Positions 17,982-26,342 of a stretch of 38,150 nt of DNA are shown here, piece after piece. This stretch comes from Gemmatales bacterium (GTDB taxonomy: Bacteria; Planctomycetota; Planctomycetia; Gemmatales; HRBIN36). How positions within the stretch are numbered: the stretch's first letter is position 1; the number at the start of each line of letters is the position of its first letter. The position numbers and the translations under genes were made by a program. The stretch lies in NCBI GenBank assembly GCA_025060195.1, contig JANXCQ010000032.1, positions 7,060 through 45,209 on the forward strand, given 5' to 3'. The notes under the pieces were generated by a model. It was not told the origin of the DNA. It saw only the letters and a program-made list of their open reading frames with translations, and did not search any database.

Positions 17982-18863
17982 TTATGGATCATCTATAAAT
18001 CTGCAGCGGAGTTCGTGATAAGCATCTATACGACGGTCCCGAAGAAATGGCCAATGGCGGCGCATGGTTTCTATCAAACCGCGATCAACTGGGGCCATTA
18101 CAATCTCTTCGCGCTCGTGGCTCGCCTTGGCAACGATTCGGCCATAAGGGTCGCAAATAAACGAGCCGCCCCAAAACTCTAGTCCTCCTTCTTCCGGACC
18201 CTCATGACCAACGCGGTTAACCGCGGCGACATATACACCGTTGGTGATGGCATGCGCACGCTGCACCATCTCCCAAGCCTCGTGCTGCACTCGCCCCCAC
18301 TCCGCCTTTTCCTGCGGATGCCAACCTATTGCCGTGGGATAAATAAGAATTTCTGCTCCTCGTAAGGCAGTTAAGCGCGCCGCTTCGGGAAACCACTGAT
18401 CCCAGCAAATCAACACGCCGATCTTTGCCCACCGCGTGGTCCATACACGAAACCCTAAATCACCAGGAGTAAAGTAATATTTCTCATAATAAAGTGGGTC
18501 ATGGGGGATATGCATTTTCCGGTAAATGCCGAGCAAACTGCCATCTGCATCTATAATTACGGCACTATTATGAAAAATGCCGGCGGCCCGCCGCTCAAAA
18601 ACAGGCACCACCAATACCACGCTTAGTTTTCTCGCTAAACTTTGCATACGTTCCGTCGTCGGGCCCGGAATGGGTTCTGCCCAATCAAAATACCGAGCGT
18701 CCTCCCATTGACAGAAATACCGAGTCCGAAACAACTCAGGAAGTACAATCAGGCTAGCTCCTTGCTCGCGAGCAGCCGTGATCATGTCCTCAGCGTGTGC
18801 TGCATTTTCCTCCGGATTTTCGCCACACCTCATCTGCAGCAAAGCGATCTGCTCGCTGAACAT
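17982..18863 (-). CDS. aguB: N-carbamoylputrescine amidase
   Basis: A 293-aa nitrilase-superfamily enzyme that hydrolyses N-carbamoylputrescine to putrescine, CO2 and ammonia. The Glu-Lys-Cys triad is visible: Glu43 (VLPELF), Lys116 (YRKMHIPHDP) and Cys153 (LICWDQWFPEAA). The GIFHNSAVIIDADG and FWGGSFICDPYGR blocks are typical. I chose ATG 18863, giving MFSEQIALLQMRCG, because it matches the usual N-terminus and length and has GGGAG about ten bases upstream. ATG 18920 is possible. The longest frame starts at a TTG (18953) only 14 bases from the divergent PQQ gene and has no ribosome site. Its TAA abuts the aguA ATG. Confidence 0.95.
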   Translation of the reverse strand: MFSEQIALLQMRCGENPEENAAHAEDMITAAREQGASLIVLPELFRTRYFCQWEDARYFDWAEPIPGPTTERMQSLARKLSVVLVVPVFERRAAGIFHNSAVIIDADGSLLGIYRKMHIPHDPLYYEKYYFTPGDLGFRVWTTRWAKIGVLICWDQWFPEAARLTALRGAEILIYPTAIGWHPQEKAEWGRVQHEAWEMVQRAHAITNGVYVAAVNRVGHEGPEEGGLEFWGGSFICDPYGRIVAKASHEREEIVMAPVDRGLIETMRRHWPFLRDRRIDAYHELRCRFIDDP

Positions 18864-18967
18864 GGATACTGCGCTCCCAGGATGTTTAGAGCGAAAAATA
18901 CTTGAAACATCCAGGGCCATAATCTTATAACAATCCCAGAGCTCGTCAAGCAAGCGGAGGAGACCCT

Positions 18968-20191
18968 ATGAAAAACGCCATCCTGATTTTCTTAGCACTC
19001 ATGACGAGCAGCTTACTTTGGTCAGCGGACTGGCCTCACTGGCTCGGTCCCGCACGTAATGGTTCGTCTCCTGAGACGAAGTTGCTGACTCAATGGCCCG
19101 CACAGGGTCCGCCCTTATTATGGAAAGTAGAAGGGGGAGAGGGCTACTCCTCTGTGGTTGTCGCCCAAGGACGAGCTTTCACCTTAGTCCAAAGAAACGA
19201 CCGCGAGATTGTTTTATGCTTAGACGCTGCCTCAGGGCGCACCCTCTGGACTTATGAAATTGGCCCAGGGTTTCACAACGAGTACGGCAGTGGCCCGCGA
19301 AGTACTCCTGCCGTGGATGGGGAGAGGGTATATGTCACGTCCGTCAACGGTCCTGTTTTATGTTTAGAAGCAGCTACTGGTAAGGTCTTCTGGCAGCGCC
19401 ATCTGCTGAAGGATTTTGGCGCTAAGCAAATTACTTGGGGCATGTCGGCTTCCCCCTTGGTAGAAGAGGATCTCGTCTTAGTAATTCCCGGTGCTCCTAC
19501 CGCCAGTGTGGCAGCATTGAGAAAAACAGACGGTACTACAGTTTGGTCAGCAGGTAGCGACCAAGCAGCTTACGCTTCTCCCAATATAGTCAATCTAGAG
19601 GGACACAAGATCGCCCTATTTTTCACAGCCAACGGTCTTCACGCACTGGATTTTTATACCGGGAAAATCCTCTGGCAGATTCCCTGGAAGACCGACTATG
19701 GTTGTAATATCTGCACACCCCTCGTCATCGGGGATTTAGTATTTATTGCATCGGGGGAGCAAATGGGTTGCGCCGTTTTCAAGGTGAGTCCACGTCAGCC
19801 ACAATTGCTTTGGGAAAGCCGTGGCCCACGGAGTGTCCTGAAAACGTATTGGGCTAATGCAGTTCACCATGAGGGTTATTTATATGGTATCTCAGGGGAA
19901 TTTAGTGGGGTGCTCAGCTTGAATTGCGTTGAATTAAGAACGGGCAAGCTAATATGGTCGGAGCCTCGTTTCGGCAAGGCTGCCATCACTCTCGCAGACG
20001 GACATTTATTCATCGTGACCAAAACCGGAGACTTAGTACTTGTTGAAGCCAGTCCGAACGGCTATCGCGAGAAAGCTCGTGTTAAAGGATTGCTTGGTGA
20101 TAACCGCACCGTACCTACTATATCCGATGGCAGAATGTATCTACGCGACCGAAAGAATATCTATTGCTTAGACCTCCGCAGGCCTGGATGA
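18968..20191 (+). CDS. PQQ-type beta-propeller repeat protein, secreted
   Basis: A predicted 407-aa exported protein. ATG 18968 is preceded by GGAGGAG five bases upstream. Residues 1-20 form a clear signal peptide (KNAILIFLALMTSSLLWSA). The mature part opens with DWPHWLGPARNGSSPE, a sequence common to planctomycete PQQ-like proteins. Repeated propeller blades with a WXXD/GK-W signature follow, for example CLDAASGRTLWTYE, CLEAATGKVFWQRH, ALDFYTGKILWQIP and ELRTGKLIWSEP. No quinoprotein dehydrogenase catalytic residues are apparent, so binding or scaffold function is likelier than enzymatic activity. It is divergent from aguB and convergent with hemL. Confidence 0.88.
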   Translation: MKNAILIFLALMTSSLLWSADWPHWLGPARNGSSPETKLLTQWPAQGPPLLWKVEGGEGYSSVVVAQGRAFTLVQRNDREIVLCLDAASGRTLWTYEIGPGFHNEYGSGPRSTPAVDGERVYVTSVNGPVLCLEAATGKVFWQRHLLKDFGAKQITWGMSASPLVEEDLVLVIPGAPTASVAALRKTDGTTVWSAGSDQAAYASPNIVNLEGHKIALFFTANGLHALDFYTGKILWQIPWKTDYGCNICTPLVIGDLVFIASGEQMGCAVFKVSPRQPQLLWESRGPRSVLKTYWANAVHHEGYLYGISGEFSGVLSLNCVELRTGKLIWSEPRFGKAAITLADGHLFIVTKTGDLVLVEASPNGYREKARVKGLLGDNRTVPTISDGRMYLRDRKNIYCLDLRRPG

Positions 20192-20231
20192 ACTCTTATC
20201 AAAGCCGACAGCGGCGGGTCGAACGTCTGAA

Positions 20232-20248
20232 GCTGCATGGACTGCAGC
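20232..20248 (+). terminator. Possible stem-loop between convergent genes
   Basis: GCTGCA (20232-20237) and TGCAGC (20243-20248) form a perfect six-base stem with a five-base loop in the 78-base gap between the PQQ gene and hemL. There is no T-run on either strand, so a termination role is only suggested by position. Confidence 0.3.
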
Positions 20249-20269
20249 ACACAAGCGAGGAAGCCTTAG

Positions 20270-21598
20270 CTAATAATTTTCCAGACACTCGGCCAGCGCC
20301 TGACGGGCTACGGCTAAGGTTGCATCAATTTCTCGCTCCCCATGGGCTGCGGAGATGAATGCCGCCTCAAACTGACTGCAGGGGAGATATACGCCGCGTT
20401 CTAACATTGCCCAGAAGAATCGCGCGAATCGTTTCGTGTGGCTATGTATAGCTATTCGGTAATCGCTCACCGGCTGCTCGTTGAAGAACAAGGTCCACAT
20501 GCTTCCCGCCCGCTGTATCTGGTGAGGCAAGTCCAAGCGGTGACATATTTCCGACAAACCCTCGCAAAGTCGCCGACTTAGTTGCTCTAAGTACTCATAA
20601 GGTCGAGTGCGCTCTAATTCGCGCAGGGTCGCCAATCCGCTTGCCACTGCTATGGGATTACCCGATAAAGTCCCTGCCTGAAATACAGGACCAACTGGTG
20701 CCACAAATTTCATAATCTCCGCCCGCCCACCGTAAGCACCGACCGGAAGTCCCCCGCCTATGATTTTACCCAGAACCACTAAGTCTGGCCCTTCGGCCGG
20801 TTGCAGACCTAATTTTCCTAAGTACTCCTGCGCTCCGCCCCAGGCCACGCGGAACCCGGTCATAACTTCGTCATATATCAGTAGAGCGCCATAGCGACGA
20901 GTCTCATCACGCACTGCCTGAAGGAAGTCCCTAGTGGGTAACACTACTCCCATATTGCCGACTATGGGTTCTAAGATAACTCCAGCGATAGTGCTACCAA
21001 ATTGTGCGAAGGCTTGCTCAACCGCGGCGGTATCATTGTAATGTAAGCATATGGTATCCGCCGTGGAACCGGAAGTAACTCCCAAACTATTAGGTACTCC
21101 TAAGGTGGTGGCACTGGAGCCAGCCTGAACTAGTAAACTGTCAACATGCCCATGATAGCAGCCAGCGAACTTGATAATGCGTTCCCGACGAGTGTAGCCG
21201 CGAGCTAAGCGAATGGCGCTCATCGCGGCTTCGGTCCCCGAATTGACCAGACGTATCATCTCAACGTTGGGAATTGCTCGGCATATAAGTTCTGCCAACT
21301 CGGTCTCCGCCTCAGTAGGTGCGCCAAAGCTGGTGCCTTTTCGTGCGGCTTGTTCGATGGCCGCCACCACAGCAGGATGTGCGTGTCCTAAAATCAGAGG
21401 TCCCCACGATCCGACGTAGTCTATATATTGATTACCATCAATATCCCAGATATAGGCCCCTTGGCCCCTTTCGATAACGATAGGTTCGCCACCCACTCCG
21501 CCAAAAGCGCGGGCAGGACTATTCACACCCCCAGGGATGATTCGACAGGCACGCCTAAAAGCCTCACGACTTCGCTGATATTTGTTGAGAAAAGTCAT
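20270..21598 (-). CDS. hemL: Glutamate-1-semialdehyde 2,1-aminomutase
   Basis: A 442-aa PLP enzyme that makes 5-aminolevulinate from glutamate-1-semialdehyde in the C5 heme pathway. The N-terminus has the family block RIIPGGVNSPARAFGGVGG. The PLP-phosphate site is NSGTEAAMSAIRLARGYT and the cofactor Asp is in IYDEVMTGFR. The Schiff-base lysine is Lys278 in LGKIIGGGLPVGAYGG, and FQAGTLSGNPIA follows. The length is typical. Its ribosome site is weak (GGGAGA about ten bases from ATG 21598). It lies 61 bases downstream of the Ser/Thr kinase on the same strand. With hemH about 4 kb away, two heme-pathway steps fall in this window. Confidence 0.97.
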   Translation of the reverse strand: MTFLNKYQRSREAFRRACRIIPGGVNSPARAFGGVGGEPIVIERGQGAYIWDIDGNQYIDYVGSWGPLILGHAHPAVVAAIEQAARKGTSFGAPTEAETELAELICRAIPNVEMIRLVNSGTEAAMSAIRLARGYTRRERIIKFAGCYHGHVDSLLVQAGSSATTLGVPNSLGVTSGSTADTICLHYNDTAAVEQAFAQFGSTIAGVILEPIVGNMGVVLPTRDFLQAVRDETRRYGALLIYDEVMTGFRVAWGGAQEYLGKLGLQPAEGPDLVVLGKIIGGGLPVGAYGGRAEIMKFVAPVGPVFQAGTLSGNPIAVASGLATLRELERTRPYEYLEQLSRRLCEGLSEICHRLDLPHQIQRAGSMWTLFFNEQPVSDYRIAIHSHTKRFARFFWAMLERGVYLPCSQFEAAFISAAHGEREIDATLAVARQALAECLENY

Positions 21599-21659
21599 AG
21601 ACAGTATGTCTCCCGTCCTATATTTTTTGATAGCATCGGGTATTGCTGCCTATGTACGG

Positions 21660-23510
21660 TTACTTATTTTTTAGGTTCTCCAATTTTGCTTGCGCAAGCA
21701 ATATCCATCCTTGTAAATCTGTCGCTTGGACATAACGCTGCCAGTCCTCAGGAACATTTTTACCATCCCGCAACGAGGCGATCATTTCCCAACGGTGCTT
21801 AGCGCCGGAGTAATCGTTAATCTGCTCGCATTCCAACGCCTGGAGTGCAGTCTCGATGACGGGGTGTGAGTGCAACTCACGAGGTTGGCTTCGTCGTAAC
21901 CAATCCAATGCGAACTGGTGGGCTTCCAACCGGAGCCGGATTTTTTCAAGCTCGAGTTTTTTATCAGCAAATTCCTGAAACATACCATAACGCCTAAGGA
22001 AGTAATCCATTTTTTCGCGGGCCTGTTTCCATGTTTTCGGCTCTTGCACACTGGCCAACTTATTAATTTCGCCCATCAACCAAGGTACTTCCAATTTGCC
22101 GAGACTTAGTCGTGCTTGTTGCGCAAAGTCAACGTGATCAAACTCCGGCTCCCAAATTCGTTCACTATCCTTACGAAATTGCGTGCTCTGATTGGACTGC
22201 GCTGCGAGAGCCTGCTGCACCGCCTCCCAAGTATCTTTCCCTTCTAAGAAATTGGTGATGCGGTTCAGCATGGTAGCAGCATGGATTCGCTTCAGGTAGT
22301 CGAGGGCTTTCTCAGCGCGTTGATCCTTGTGGTTGGCAGCAATCAGTTCAAATTTTCGAGTCGCATCATACCACGTACCCAACGCTTCTCGAACCTTTCC
22401 TGCCTTATAAGCCTCTTCACCAGCTTCATAAAGTGCTATCGCCTCGCGGAGTGCTTTCTCGGGGTCCGGCCAAATAACATATATAAGAATTCCCATAATA
22501 AACAAAAACATAGCGGAAAGACCTATCGCTAAGAAAAGCTTTTCCTTATGCTTCCGCGTCCATCGGCGTTTAGGAGGCCTACGTGGGCCTGCCGTGGGCA
22601 ACAAGGCGCGAGCCGCAGTCTTATCCTCTTCGGTGCTACTGGCTTTCACTTCTTTAGCGGCGTCCGCAGCTAGGCTCTTCCCCTCTTTATAGTCTTGTAG
22701 AATTTTCTCTAAGGTTTGAGCGACGGTACGGGCATCCTTGGGGCGGTGTTCTCTTTTTTTCTCTAACAATTGATCAATCAAGGTGTCCAACTCGGGCGGG
22801 ACGTCAGGGACGAACTCGCGCAGACGCGGTGGCTTAGCCTTCAGATGTTTCATCAACATTTGGACGGGACTATCTGCTTCAAACGGTCGCCGTCCAGCAA
22901 TCAACTCGAACAGCATGACACCTAACGAATAGAGATCGGTGCGGTGATCGATGTCTGACTCACCCCGACATTGCTCCGGAGACATATAAGCAGCGGTACC
23001 GACTGTATAGTTGGCCGATGTGAGCGCTGTGCGGTCTAAATCTTTAGCAATACCAAAGTCGGTCAACTTAGCTACGCCGTCGCGTGTTACCATAATATTG
23101 CTGGGTTTTAGATCCCGATGAAGGATCCCTTTGTCGTGTACATGTTGTAACGCAGCACAAACTTGCTTCGCAATCTCCGCTGTTTCCTGCCAGCTTAGCT
23201 TGCCACGACGTTCTAGAATTTTATCTAAGCTTTCACCCTCGATAAACTCCATAGCGTAAAACGGTTTACCTTGGTACCTCCCGGACGCCACGAGTCGCAC
23301 AACGTTTGGGTGGCGTAACTGCTTCAAGACATCAGCTTCCCGTTCAAATCGCGCTTGCGCTTTTGGGTTGGTGCCGAGTCCTGCCAGCATCACCTTCACT
23401 GCTACTTTAGCGCCGGTGTCTGTATGCCGCGCCAAATACACGGTGCCCATGGCGCCACTGCCCAATTCTTTTTCAATAGTTAGCGGCCCGATCTGCAAAC
23501 CTGCGTGCAT
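21660..23510 (-). CDS. Membrane-anchored Ser/Thr protein kinase
   Basis: A 616-aa kinase of the bacterial Hanks/PknB type. The N-terminal kinase domain (about 8-270) has the glycine loop GSGAMGTVYLA (18-28) and Lys39 in VAVKV. The catalytic HRDLKPSN has Asp133, DFG is at 151-153, and an SPE replaces APE near 177. A basic juxtamembrane stretch, RRPPKRRWTRKHKEK, precedes a single transmembrane helix at about 325-347. The extracytoplasmic 265 residues are helical, with TPR-like repeats such as ALYEAGEEAYKAGKVREAL, and not PASTA domains. ATG 23510 has GGGGGT upstream. The target is unknown. Such kinases are abundant in planctomycetes. Confidence 0.95.
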   Translation of the reverse strand: MHAGLQIGPLTIEKELGSGAMGTVYLARHTDTGAKVAVKVMLAGLGTNPKAQARFEREADVLKQLRHPNVVRLVASGRYQGKPFYAMEFIEGESLDKILERRGKLSWQETAEIAKQVCAALQHVHDKGILHRDLKPSNIMVTRDGVAKLTDFGIAKDLDRTALTSANYTVGTAAYMSPEQCRGESDIDHRTDLYSLGVMLFELIAGRRPFEADSPVQMLMKHLKAKPPRLREFVPDVPPELDTLIDQLLEKKREHRPKDARTVAQTLEKILQDYKEGKSLAADAAKEVKASSTEEDKTAARALLPTAGPRRPPKRRWTRKHKEKLFLAIGLSAMFLFIMGILIYVIWPDPEKALREAIALYEAGEEAYKAGKVREALGTWYDATRKFELIAANHKDQRAEKALDYLKRIHAATMLNRITNFLEGKDTWEAVQQALAAQSNQSTQFRKDSERIWEPEFDHVDFAQQARLSLGKLEVPWLMGEINKLASVQEPKTWKQAREKMDYFLRRYGMFQEFADKKLELEKIRLRLEAHQFALDWLRRSQPRELHSHPVIETALQALECEQINDYSGAKHRWEMIASLRDGKNVPEDWQRYVQATDLQGWILLAQAKLENLKNK

Positions 23511-23840
23511 GAGCCACCCCCTATCTTTCCGTCCACTGCTCCTCTCGGAATCATCTTTTTCTAAGCCGAATTTACCGACTCACGCGGCTGCAAGCCGTCC
23601 GAGGGGAGACTGGCGATGACGTAATGAAGCATGACGAAAATTCCACTTACGTGAAATAGCTTGTTAGTGCATTTGACGCAGGCCAAAATACATGGTAAGA
23701 ATTCGACGGATGTATGGGCAATGCTGAAAAGTCCGACTATACGTATTCTACCGCGGCGACTGAAACTATCCAGGCTAGCAATAGTGCCGGCTTGAAGCGT
23801 TGGCTCTCAGCTGCTTCCTGGCCGAGCCTGGGAGACGCTC
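23511..23840. other. Intergenic region between divergent kinase and subtilase genes
   Basis: These 330 bases carry the upstream regions of two divergent genes. A small perfect hairpin, CGGCT-GCA-AGCCG, lies near 23585-23597. I see no coding frame with a ribosome site, no RNA gene and no convincing paired -35/-10 elements. Confidence 0.5.
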
Positions 23841-26294
23841 ATGTGGCAAGCAAGAAGGCATGCAGACCAAGCTATTCAAGCCTTGAAGCTGTGTTCAGAA
23901 GAATTAGAGGCGCGTTGCTGTCCCGGAGCCTTAGGTAAAATTTCTTCCGCACCCCTCACAGAAGTTTTGAAGGCGGAGAGTGTGTTGGTTTCCACCCGTG
24001 TGCAGCATTCCTGGAAACCGCCGGCTACGATATCCCATGCCGTCAGAGCTATGCGGCCCCTGAGCAACGGCATTTATCAATTGCTACTTGGACCTCAGGC
24101 ATCACCAAGTCATGTAATATCTGAGCTGAATAATCTTCCTTCGGTGGTGGCCGCTGAACCTAACTATCCTCTCAAGATTGCTGTCCAGCCTAATGATCCA
24201 ATGTTACGGGCACAGTGGGCACTGGCGAATACCTTGGCACCTGGCGCCGACATTAGCGCTGTTTCTGCATGGAAGAAGAACACCAATGCTGCGAGTGTAA
24301 TTGTGGCAGTAATTGATACGGGCGTGGACTATAACCATCCTGACCTTAGGAACAATATATGGCGGAATCCCCATGAGATTCCTCACAACGGTCTCGACGA
24401 TGATGGTAATGGTTACGTGGATGACTATATCGGATACGATTTCGTAAACAATGACTCTGATCCTTGGGATGACCATGGCCATGGTACCCACGTCGCAGGT
24501 ATTATTGGCGCAGAGGGTAATAATGGCCTGGGCATAGCTGGCGTTGCATGGAATGTGAAGCTGATGGCGCTAAAATTTTTAGACGAGAAAGGAACTGGAA
24601 CAGTTGCCAATGCAGTGCGGGCCATTGATTATGCTGTGCGTATGGGCGCGCACATCATTAACGCAAGTTGGGGAACTTCAGCGTATAGCACCATACTGGC
24701 CCAGGCTATCGATCGGGCGGAGCGAGCGGGGGTTTTGTTTGTGTCGGCAGCGGGAAATGATGCCACTAACAATGATCGCGTACCACACTATCCAAGTTCC
24801 TATTCGTATCCTAATGTCCTAGCTGTTGCGGCAACTAATTTTTATGATCAGTTAGCTTCATATTCTAATTATGGGAGCAAGACAGTACATATTGGGGCAC
24901 CTGGCAGCAGTATTCTAAGCACGCTTCCGAATGGTTCCTACGGTTACATGAGCGGTACTTCAATGGCCGCGCCATATGTCAGCGGTGCTGCAGCACTGCT
25001 TTGGGCCATTTATCCTGATTGGACTTATCGTCGCGTGAAAGAGTGCATCCTGCGAAGCGTCGAGACATTGGCCCACCTGCGTGAGAAGGTGGCCAGCGGC
25101 GGCCGACTCAACTTAGCACGAGCTCTCGATATCTCTCCCCATGCGGATATTTCCGGTCCCTATGTGGTACGCTTAAAGTGGCTGCAGAACAATATAGGCA
25201 TTTATGGGTTCGAGGTCATGTTCAATGAGCCCATTAGGAACTTAACTGCCGGTTCGGTGAATATAGTGGCACCTAATGGTAGAACCCTACCCATAACAGC
25301 TATACGCCAAGTCCATGCTAATTGGCCAAGGACGACCTATGAAATCCGATTTGCCACTCAAGTATCACCGGGGATTTATCTTGTTAACATAATACCTGCT
25401 GTTACCGACTTAGCGGGAAATCTTATGGACCAGAATCGAGATGGGGTGCCAGGCCAGGTTCCTGAGGATTGCTTCTCTGCGCAATTCACTGTAAGACGAA
25501 CATATGCTTACATGAGCAACGTGCTCAATACCGCGATTAGGGACGGTTCAATTACAAATGCGTCTTTAGCCATTCATGATGACCTTATCATTGATGATTT
25601 GCAAGTCGCGATCAATGTTCACCATACTTGGACAAGTGACTTAGTGATTAGTTTGGTCGCACCTTCGGGGAAAGTCGTTAACCTGGTTAATCGGCGCGGA
25701 GGAGCGGGAAGAGATTTCAGCCATACACGATTTTCCGATCAGGCCAGTGTACCGATCAGTGCTGGCATAGCACCGTTTCGTGGGACTTATCGGCCTGAGG
25801 AAGCGCTGGGCCAACTGCGTGGGAGCAACGCCGCAGGGACTTGGACACTACGTATCCAGGATGTAGCTCGAGGAGATACAGGAAGATTAGTACAGTGGAT
25901 ATTATATGTGGAAGGACAACCTGTTGGCCGATCCTCGCCAAGGCATATTCCGTCCCCCGGTACCCCACCAGCCTCAGGCCCCCAAGGAGTGATACGTTTA
26001 GGTCAGTCGGTCAAACAGGACTATTTCCGATTAGGGGGATACTTTAGTAAGGCGGAAGCACAACCGAATTATGCTTCCCTCCTAGCCAGCCTTACGATGA
26101 GAAGGGCAGAAGAAAAGAGCGAGCAGAGTGGTCGCGCTGTATCGAGCTTGCTTATCCATTTAGATAATAAAAGGATTTACTTAGGGGCAGCGGTCAATCT
26201 GCCAGAGAAACAGACTTTGTTGCGGGATGAGGACTTATCCGGCTATTACCTTGCGCAACTTAGTGCGCTTAAGCGGTCAAGTGACCATCAATAG
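23841..26294 (+). CDS. Subtilisin-like serine protease (S8) with proprotein-convertase P domain
   Basis: A predicted 817-aa protease, probably extracellular. ATG 23841 follows GGGAGA. The triad is Asp159 (AVIDTGVDYNHPDL), His214 (HGHGTHVAG) and Ser374 (SGTSMAAPYVSGAAALL), with oxyanion Asn306 in SAAGND. A loop DDDGNGYVDD at 187-196 may bind Ca2+. Residues 50-115 look like an I9-type propeptide. A region at about 440-550 resembles a bacterial Ig-like module. Residues 555-690 (SLAIHDDLIIDDLQVAINV onward) form a P domain. The N-terminus has no normal signal peptide but contains LEARCCPGA, resembling the LExR-type motif of planctomycete exported proteins. The last 120 residues are unassigned. Confidence 0.93.
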   Translation: MWQARRHADQAIQALKLCSEELEARCCPGALGKISSAPLTEVLKAESVLVSTRVQHSWKPPATISHAVRAMRPLSNGIYQLLLGPQASPSHVISELNNLPSVVAAEPNYPLKIAVQPNDPMLRAQWALANTLAPGADISAVSAWKKNTNAASVIVAVIDTGVDYNHPDLRNNIWRNPHEIPHNGLDDDGNGYVDDYIGYDFVNNDSDPWDDHGHGTHVAGIIGAEGNNGLGIAGVAWNVKLMALKFLDEKGTGTVANAVRAIDYAVRMGAHIINASWGTSAYSTILAQAIDRAERAGVLFVSAAGNDATNNDRVPHYPSSYSYPNVLAVAATNFYDQLASYSNYGSKTVHIGAPGSSILSTLPNGSYGYMSGTSMAAPYVSGAAALLWAIYPDWTYRRVKECILRSVETLAHLREKVASGGRLNLARALDISPHADISGPYVVRLKWLQNNIGIYGFEVMFNEPIRNLTAGSVNIVAPNGRTLPITAIRQVHANWPRTTYEIRFATQVSPGIYLVNIIPAVTDLAGNLMDQNRDGVPGQVPEDCFSAQFTVRRTYAYMSNVLNTAIRDGSITNASLAIHDDLIIDDLQVAINVHHTWTSDLVISLVAPSGKVVNLVNRRGGAGRDFSHTRFSDQASVPISAGIAPFRGTYRPEEALGQLRGSNAAGTWTLRIQDVARGDTGRLVQWILYVEGQPVGRSSPRHIPSPGTPPASGPQGVIRLGQSVKQDYFRLGGYFSKAEAQPNYASLLASLTMRRAEEKSEQSGRAVSSLLIHLDNKRIYLGAAVNLPEKQTLLRDEDLSGYYLAQLSALKRSSDHQ

Positions 26295-26342
26295 CATTGG
26301 AACTTCGCTAAGGGCTAGTTTGCACAACGGGAGCTTCACTAA

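Noticed and set aside
18864..18953. N-terminal extension of aguB to a TTG at 18953
   Set aside because: No ribosome site, it would leave 14 bases to the divergent gene, and family members start at about the 18863 position.
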